Source: JAFGIT01 sp016929465 [NCBI: Candidatus Coatesbacteria bacterium]
GTDB lineage: Bacteria > B130-G9
Assembly: GCA_016929465.1 (NCBI GenBank)
Contig: JAFGIT010000165.1
Span: 1 to 10,246, forward strand
Reading direction: 5' to 3'
Length of the DNA: 10,246 nucleotides
Below the pieces are notes generated by a model. That model made no database searches, was not told where the DNA came from, and saw only the letters and a program-made list of their open reading frames with translations. Positions 5,751-10,246 of this stretch are shown here, piece by piece. Made by a program: the position numbers and the translations under genes. Position 1 is the first letter of the stretch; every line of letters begins with the position of its first letter.

Positions 5751-7064
5751 CTATTTCTTTGGTTCCGCAGCTGCCCCATTGACATCTCGCGGTGCATTCT
5801 CATCGGCACTCTGCGCACTCAACTCACCCTTCTCGAAGAAGACTCTAACGCGGCGGATTCTCCGCTCATCGGCTTCTTGGATGACAAACCTCCTTCCATT
5901 GGCAGTGATCTCGGTGCCTTGCCCTGGTATCGCCCCGTATTGCTCGATCAGATAACCGGCCAGAGTCTCGAACCTCCCCGATGGGAGTGTGACATCGAGC
6001 ATCGACTTCATCTCGGTTATGCCGATATATGCATCAACTTCGATGTAGCCTTCTTGCGGGTGCCGGTCGATGCGCGGCGAGCGATCCAGCTCATCCCGAA
6101 TCTCTCCGAATATCTCCTCCATCAAGTCCTCGAGCGTAACTATTCCAACGCAGGCTCCATATTCATTCACAATTGCAGCCATTTGGACTCTCTGTCTCTG
6201 CATCTCCTTTAGTATGCCCGGGCATTTCTCTGCCTCTGCCGCATATAGAAGATGGCTCATTCTGTCGCCGACCGTGTCATTAGGAGATGCGGCGTGAAGG
6301 GCAGATATGTGGACAAAGCCGACGGGGTTGCTGATCTGACCCGAATGGACCAGCAATCTCGACATACCCTTTTGAAGTGCCATCTTTTTCGCGCGTGATA
6401 CGCCGGTGTCGGGCGAGACCGAAACCACCTGGCTGATGTCCACCATGATGTCCTCGACTCTCTTCTCGTAGAACTGGATCACTCTCGAGACAGCCCTCGG
6501 GCCCAGCCGTCTGAGCGATAGAAGCTCATCGCGGCTCGGACTCGCAAGCTGGTCCCGACTGATGAGAATGGAATCCGAAGGACCTGCTCCCGGAGAATTC
6601 CCCTTGACTATCCAATGCTGGACGGACAAAAGAACGATCGATAGTGGGCGCAGAACTACCTGGGCTGCCCTCAACGGCCCCGAGAAGGCCAGTGCAAGCC
6701 TATCTGCTTTCTGCTGGAACACGACTTTCGGCAGAAGCTCGCCAAAAAAGAACACTAGTGGGCCAAGAATGACCGTCACAAGGACCGGCGCCGCGAGGCC
6801 GTAGTGCGATGTCGCAAGGACCGTCGCCACAACGGAGTTACTCACCACGCACAGATTGGTGCCAAGAAGCGTCGTCGCAACTAACCGTTCCGGCTCGTTC
6901 AGCATCGTCTGCAATCGCATCGCCCCCCGGTGTTTTGTCTTGGCAAGTTGCTGAACCGCGACCTTGTCACATGAAATCACCGCTGCCTCTGCCCCGGAGA
7001 AGAAGCCCTCGAGTAAAATCAGGGCGGCAACCGCGATCAGAAGGAGGATAGAAGACAACATCAC
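5751..7064 (-). CDS. CNNM/CorC-type membrane protein, divergent copy (DUF21 - CBS pair - CorC_HlyC)
   Basis: The 437 aa are related to the CNNM/CorC family of Mg2+ (and possibly other cation) transporters or transport regulators. The DUF21 membrane domain spans about 1-155 (FFSGAEAAV at 21-29, LLGTNLCVVSN, FFFGELLPK at 105-113). A CBS pair follows at about 203-325 (DIMVDISQVVSVSPD; NEYGACVGIVTLEDLMEEIFGEI), then a CorC_HlyC domain about 337-410 and a 27-residue polar Ala/Glu-rich tail. Compared with its tandem partner the motifs are weaker: SGAE for SGSE, MVDIS for MTPRT, NEYGAC for DEYGGT. This suggests a divergent or heterodimeric partner. The start is GTG 7064 with GAGG 7 nt upstream; an ATG follows at 7061. 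GTG overlaps the previous gene's stop by 4 nt. The transported ion cannot be read from the sequence. Confidence 0.9.
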   Translation of the reverse strand: MMLSSILLLIAVAALILLEGFFSGAEAAVISCDKVAVQQLAKTKHRGAMRLQTMLNEPERLVATTLLGTNLCVVSNSVVATVLATSHYGLAAPVLVTVILGPLVFFFGELLPKVVFQQKADRLALAFSGPLRAAQVVLRPLSIVLLSVQHWIVKGNSPGAGPSDSILISRDQLASPSRDELLSLRRLGPRAVSRVIQFYEKRVEDIMVDISQVVSVSPDTGVSRAKKMALQKGMSRLLVHSGQISNPVGFVHISALHAASPNDTVGDRMSHLLYAAEAEKCPGILKEMQRQRVQMAAIVNEYGACVGIVTLEDLMEEIFGEIRDELDRSPRIDRHPQEGYIEVDAYIGITEMKSMLDVTLPSGRFETLAGYLIEQYGAIPGQGTEITANGRRFVIQEADERRIRRVRVFFEKGELSAQSADENAPRDVNGAAAEPKK

Positions 7065-8338
7065 TTCGAGACCTCGCCGTCGATGGGTGCGATAGCCAGC
7101 CTTCTAACCAGCATCGAGACGATTCTCGACTTCTCGGTCTTTATCACCTCGAATTGGATAGGACCCTCCCTTAGGACTTCGCCATGCGCCGGTATCCGCC
7201 CTAGCTTCGTCACCACGAATCCGCCTACCGTGTCATAATCACCCTCTGGAAGCGCGAAGCCGATCTCTTCCGCGAATAGGTCGAGCCTAGCGGTCGAAAG
7301 GACACTGAAAGTATTGGGGCCAATCTTCGTTATCTCTTTGACCTCCTCGTCCTTTTCATCGATGATCTCACCGACTATCTCCTCGAGGATATCCTCCATA
7401 CTGACGATGCCCTCAGTGCCGCCATATTCATCGATGAGCACTGCAAGATGGGCCCGTTCCGCGACTAGTAATGCGAGCAGCTTGTTGGCCTTCTTAGTCT
7501 CCGGGACGACAGGCACCTCTCTGATATATTGCGAGATCGGCGTTCGTGTCCCGCCCGAATCCGCAACTCTTATCAGCTCCTTCGCAAGGACCACACCTTG
7601 GACGTTGTCAATCGACTCGGAGAAGACCGGAATCCTCGCGAAATATCTCTCGCGAAGAGCGGCGACGGCCTCTCCGACCGTGATTTGAACAGGCATGGCC
7701 ATGACCTCCGTGCGAGGGGTCATCAGCTCCTTTGCAGTCATGTGCCGCAGCGCCAGTATCCTCCTCATCATCTGCGCCTCGTCTCTCCTGTAGATCCCAA
7801 CAGCGAGTCCCTCCTCGACCAAGCTCTCGAATTCATCGTCCGTGAAGCCGGATTGCGCGCCATCCCAGCTGCCACGCATGGATTTGTGCAGCATGATGTT
7901 CGCGATTCCCTGGACCATTTTCCTGATAGGCTTGAGCAGAACATAAAAGAACCTGAGCGGGTGAACGACTGCGATCGCGAAGTCATGGGGATACCGAAGC
8001 GCGAGCGACTTCGGCGTCAACTCGCCGAATATCAGCAGGAGCCCGAGGCCGAGTATGAAGGCGACCGGCGTTCCCTGTTTCTCGCCGAGCCTGGGGACTA
8101 TGATCGAAGCGACGACAGACGCGAGCGCCACGTTCACCAATTCGTTCCCGAGTAAGAGGGTAACGAGAAGTCCCTTCGTGTCGGAAAGCAGCGCCTCGAT
8201 AGCTTTCGAGGCACGAACCTGCGATGAAGAAGTCCGCCCAACTCGCATACGCGAGAGAAAAAGCATCGCTGCCTCGCTCCCCGAAAAGAAAAAAGAGAGC
8301 AGAAGAAGAAACACAATGGTAAGAATCTGCGCTAACAC
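7061..8338 (-). CDS. CNNM/CorC-type membrane protein, canonical copy (DUF21 - CBS pair - CorC_HlyC)
   Basis: This is the canonical member of the tandem pair, 425 aa. The DUF21 domain (about 1-155) begins with a strongly hydrophobic helix and SGSEAAML (19-26), then LLLGNELVNVAL (61-72) and IFGELTPKSLALRYP (103-117), positions that face the intramembrane Mg2+ site in known CNNM/CorC structures. The CBS pair covers about 200-325 with ELMTPRTEVMAMP (204-216) and DEYGGTEGIVSMEDILEEIV (303-322), followed by GEIIDE. The CorC_HlyC domain is about 336-412 (DYDTVGGFV, LGRIPAHGE). CBS pairs of this family bind ATP-Mg2+. The start is GTG 8338 with only a weak AAGG 10 nt upstream, 24 nt after the DUF2062 gene, so translation may rely on upstream coupling. 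A role in Mg2+ transport or resistance is likely from the family, not shown here. Confidence 0.92.
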   Translation of the reverse strand: MLAQILTIVFLLLLSFFFSGSEAAMLFLSRMRVGRTSSSQVRASKAIEALLSDTKGLLVTLLLGNELVNVALASVVASIIVPRLGEKQGTPVAFILGLGLLLIFGELTPKSLALRYPHDFAIAVVHPLRFFYVLLKPIRKMVQGIANIMLHKSMRGSWDGAQSGFTDDEFESLVEEGLAVGIYRRDEAQMMRRILALRHMTAKELMTPRTEVMAMPVQITVGEAVAALRERYFARIPVFSESIDNVQGVVLAKELIRVADSGGTRTPISQYIREVPVVPETKKANKLLALLVAERAHLAVLIDEYGGTEGIVSMEDILEEIVGEIIDEKDEEVKEITKIGPNTFSVLSTARLDLFAEEIGFALPEGDYDTVGGFVVTKLGRIPAHGEVLREGPIQFEVIKTEKSRIVSMLVRRLAIAPIDGEVSK

Positions 8339-8362
8339 GGCTTTACGGCCTTGTTCTACATC

Positions 8363-8863
8363 TCAATTGTCGAGCTTCAGCTTTTTGCGGCGCGTCTTTC
8401 GAAGCCTTCTGTAACGCGCGATAAACCAGCTGAATAAGAAGTAGGAGATTATAGCAGATATTGTCGCCGTAATGAAATTGCCGAGGAAATACGCTTTTGC
8501 GACCTCCCTTGTTCCCCCAAAGACCTCGCTCAGGGAGAAGTGCCGGAAAGTATTGGTATCGATCTTCAAATCGAGCCCCAGCGCAATTGATCCGACATAC
8601 GTCCCGAACATATAGACGGGCACAAACGTAAACGGATTCGAGATGAGTGTTCCGATAAACGTGGCAATCTTATTCAGCCTGAAGACCAGCGCACAAGCGA
8701 GAGCCATCCCCGTCTGAAGGCCAAAGAACGGCGGCGTTACCGGAGACATTCCCCAGAAAATGCCGATAGCAAATGCCGCAGCAGTGCGCTTTGGGGAGTC
8801 CTTCAAATGAAGCAGCTTGAGTAGCGTGACCTTAACTCGACGCCAGGATATCTGCCTGTTCAA
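8363..8863 (-). CDS. DUF2062 integral membrane protein
   Basis: This is a small membrane protein of 166 aa. The DUF2062 signature is visible: basic RRVKVTLLKLLHLKDSPKR (8-26), AAAFAIGIFWGMSPVTPP (28-45), GLQTGMALACALVFRLNKIA (48-67) and ISNPFTFVPVYMFGTYVG (74-91). A C-terminal membrane helix follows (about 125-148), then a strongly basic tail (RRLRKTRRKKLK). The family is found beside glycosyltransferase and envelope genes and has no settled function. Start choice: TTG 8863 has GGAAGG 6 nt upstream and overlaps the thiL stop by 4 nt (TTGA), and it leaves only a short basic lead-in to the domain. GTG 8911 would add 16 residues but has a 13-nt spacer and overlaps thiL by 52 nt, so I prefer TTG. 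Confidence 0.88.
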   Translation of the reverse strand: MNRQISWRRVKVTLLKLLHLKDSPKRTAAAFAIGIFWGMSPVTPPFFGLQTGMALACALVFRLNKIATFIGTLISNPFTFVPVYMFGTYVGSIALGLDLKIDTNTFRHFSLSEVFGGTREVAKAYFLGNFITATISAIISYFLFSWFIARYRRLRKTRRKKLKLDN

Positions 8864-9945
8864 TCTATACCTTCCGCCTTTCCGGCGAAGTGATCGAAAC
8901 CCGATAGGCACTCTATAGGTCTGCCCTCCCTGTCGGCAAAGACAAGCCCCTCCGATGCCGGGATTATATGGCCTATCTTACTGACTCTGCAGAGCGAATT
9001 GGAGTCAAATAATTGCTGCAATCGCAATTCATCGTCGGGAGCGACCGTGAAGAGAAGCTCGTAATCTTCTCCACCTCGCATCGCGAGTCTTCTCAGTTCG
9101 AAATCCTCCCCCTTGGCAATGTTTGGCAGCTCCTTGAACAAGGGAATGCTCTTTGTATCTATTAATGCGCCAACTTGGCTTTCACTGCAAATCTGAGCCA
9201 AATCCGATCCTATCCCATCACTTATATCGATCAGCGATGTACAAATCCTCGCATTTGACAACAATAAAGCCTCATCCGGCCTCAGACTCGGCGCAAAAAA
9301 GCGAGATATCAACGACACCAAGGCAGCATCCTTGCTCTTAGGTTCCAGCGGGACTTCCCTCCCCCTGATCACCCGCTCTGTCATTTCAACATCCTCGGGG
9401 GATATTTGCCCTCGCAGCAACATCTCGACGGCAATCGCCGCTCCCCCGAGCTCGCCGGTCACGAAAACGCTATCCCCGACTTTTGCACCCCCCCTCGTGA
9501 TTATGCGGTTCCGCCTGGCGGCTCCCGTTACCGTCATGTCGATGAAGACCTTCTCCGATCGGGCGATATTTCCTCCAATTATAGAGACTCCCAGACGTTC
9601 GGCCTGGGCGAGCATCCCGTCGAATAGGTCCTCGACGAAGGCTGACTCGGTCGTCCTCGAGAGCCCCAGGCTCACAAGGCATGTGTGCGGTCGAGCGCCC
9701 ATCGCATAGATGTCACTGATACTCGACAGGAATGACTTCTGACCAAGGAGGAAGCCCGTGGCCCATTTGAGGCTGAAATGAACGTCCTCGACGAGCGAAT
9801 CCGTCGATATGACCAGGGATTCGTTCTCCGGAATAGACACGACCGCTGCGTCGTCCCCTGGACCCACTACTATCCCCCGTCCGGGCGAACTCGTCGCCAA
9901 CTTCCGCCTTATGAGCGAAATCAGCTCCCTCTCGCTGAGGCGCAT
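8860..9945 (-). CDS. thiL: Thiamine-monophosphate kinase
   Basis: ThiL phosphorylates thiamine monophosphate with ATP to make thiamine pyrophosphate, in the cytoplasm. The 361 aa contain VGPGDDAAVV (27-36), STDSLVEDVHFSLKWA (47-62), SSISDIYAMGA (74-84), GGNIARS (124-130), VTGAARRNRIITRGGAKVGD (139-158), LIDISDGIGSDLAQI (238-252), GGEDYELLF (291-299) and a C-terminal lobe ending in an FDHF-type segment. Oddities: the usual GGD(T/L) motif reads GGN, and a stretch of about 20 residues near 190-212 seems longer than in E. coli ThiL (325 aa). The start is ATG 9945, with GGAGAG 5 nt upstream; TTG 9960 (5 residues longer) has only a weak site. No other thiamine gene is visible. It appears to open the six-gene minus-strand operon. 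Confidence 0.95.
   Translation of the reverse strand: MRLSERELISLIRRKLATSSPGRGIVVGPGDDAAVVSIPENESLVISTDSLVEDVHFSLKWATGFLLGQKSFLSSISDIYAMGARPHTCLVSLGLSRTTESAFVEDLFDGMLAQAERLGVSIIGGNIARSEKVFIDMTVTGAARRNRIITRGGAKVGDSVFVTGELGGAAIAVEMLLRGQISPEDVEMTERVIRGREVPLEPKSKDAALVSLISRFFAPSLRPDEALLLSNARICTSLIDISDGIGSDLAQICSESQVGALIDTKSIPLFKELPNIAKGEDFELRRLAMRGGEDYELLFTVAPDDELRLQQLFDSNSLCRVSKIGHIIPASEGLVFADREGRPIECLSGFDHFAGKAEGID
8870..8875 (-). promoter_or_regulatory. Ribosome binding site (GGAAGG) inside the 3' end of thiL
   Basis: GGAAGG on the minus strand lies within the last codons of thiL, 6 nt before TTG 8863. It decides the start of the DUF2062 gene. Confidence 0.55.
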
Positions 9946-9950
9946 CGACA

Positions 9951-9956
9951 CTCTCC
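9951..9956 (-). promoter_or_regulatory. thiL: Ribosome binding site (GGAGAG) of thiL
   Basis: GGAGAG on the minus strand lies 5 nt before ATG 9945. It favours this start over TTG 9960, which overlaps the site's upstream flank. Confidence 0.6.
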
Positions 9957-9975
9957 GCAATCGTTGTTTCTTGAT

Positions 9976-10218
9976 TCAATCCCACAGCATATCCGTGCCG
10001 AAGGGCAACATACCAGCCCTCCCACAAAAAGCGAAGCAAGAACAAATCAACTTGGTCATTAACATCCTATTGGCACGGTCATATTTTGAACTGGCTGGAT
10101 AGAGCCCTTCGTCCACATCAGGAGCGATCATCGGGGAAGGCTTCGCCTCCCATTCCATGTCCAGCAGTTCCGCAAGCGTCGCCGGGGGTGTTCGGTTTTT
10201 AGGCTCGGATTGATGCAT
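9976..10218 (-). CDS. Doubtful small open frame, 80 codons
   Basis: An open frame starts at ATG 10218 and stops 30 nt before thiL; it stays open to the right window edge, so it could also be the 3' end of a longer gene. The first half (PPATLAELLDMEWEAKPSP, then IAPDVDEGLYP) reads like protein and has codons similar to its neighbours. The second half (LICSCFAFCG) is Cys-rich and less convincing. No Shine-Dalgarno site precedes ATG 10218, no membrane segment is clear, and I recognise no family. It may be real, a leader, or chance. Confidence 0.2.
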   Translation of the reverse strand: MHQSEPKNRTPPATLAELLDMEWEAKPSPMIAPDVDEGLYPASSKYDRANRMLMTKLICSCFAFCGRAGMLPFGTDMLWD

Positions 10219-10246
10219 TAGGCACAGGCATCTTCGGTAAGCAAAA

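Larger units (their letters stand above)
9946..10246. other. Region upstream of thiL with no confident gene
   Basis: These ~300 nt carry the doubtful 80-codon frame and the thiL leader. A 7-bp imperfect hairpin with a one-base bulge occurs at 10134-10151 (GGGAAGGC, loop TTC, GCCTCCC) with no following T-run, so it is not a standard terminator. No TPP riboswitch consensus and no strong -35/-10 pair was found on the minus strand. The last 48 nt at the right edge could include the end of another minus-strand gene (one frame stops with TAA at 10201-10199), which cannot be settled here. Confidence 0.4.

Noticed and set aside
5544-6212. Long plus-strand open frame (222 codons) opposite miaA and the second CorC-like gene
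   Set aside because: It spans the junction of two well-identified minus-strand genes, has low-complexity composition and no ribosome site or recognisable domain; it is an antisense shadow.
7529-8155. Plus-strand open frame of 208 codons opposite the canonical CorC-like gene
   Set aside because: It lies entirely within a clear DUF21-CBS gene and its Arg/Asp-rich sequence is typical of a complementary-frame artefact.
9946-10246. Possible TPP riboswitch ahead of thiL
   Set aside because: The conserved CTGAGA and downstream thi-box segments are absent on the minus strand.

Overview
The window looks like ordinary chromosome from a diderm (Gram-negative-type) bacterium. An apolipoprotein N-acyltransferase (Lnt) implies lipoproteins at an outer membrane. 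GC content is moderate (mid-50s percent by eye), and ATA, AGG and CTC codons are common. A Hanks-type kinase, a DPM1-type mannosyltransferase and an Hfq that resembles the Firmicutes/Thermotoga form more than the E. coli form all argue against a typical gammaproteobacterium. A deep-branching or candidate phylum is a guess; no lineage can be fixed from this sequence alone.

The window holds two convergent gene blocks. The plus-strand block (2-4482) has the 3' end of an unidentified gene, a polyprenol/dolichol-phosphate mannose synthase, a membrane Ser/Thr kinase with an N-terminal RanBP2-type zinc finger and an extracytoplasmic tail, a DUF167/YggU protein, and lnt. The last three genes overlap by 4 nt each (GTGA, ATGA), so they are probably translationally coupled. 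Pairing of a polyprenol-phosphate mannose synthase with Lnt recalls actinobacterial Ppm1, so this block looks like an envelope (lipoprotein/glycan) module with a kinase inserted.

The minus-strand block (9945 down to 4448) reads, in transcription order, thiL, a DUF2062 membrane protein, two tandem CNNM/CorC-type (DUF21-CBS-CorC_HlyC) membrane proteins, miaA and hfq. Gaps are 79 nt at most and two junctions are 4-nt overlaps, so it is probably one operon. The miaA-hfq pair is a widely conserved neighbourhood. ThiL and MiaA are both Mg2+-dependent nucleotide enzymes and CNNM/CorC proteins handle Mg2+; a functional link is only inference.

The two blocks collide: lnt and hfq overlap tail to tail by 35 nt. 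The last ~300 nt (9946-10246), upstream of thiL, hold one weak 80-codon open frame and no convincing promoter or riboswitch. I see no mobile element, CRISPR array, tRNA, rRNA, frameshift or interrupted gene. No wholly new system is evident. The items most worth a second look are the zinc-finger kinase between the mannose synthase and lnt, the loss in Lnt of a Trp important in E. coli, and the distal-face substitution in Hfq.
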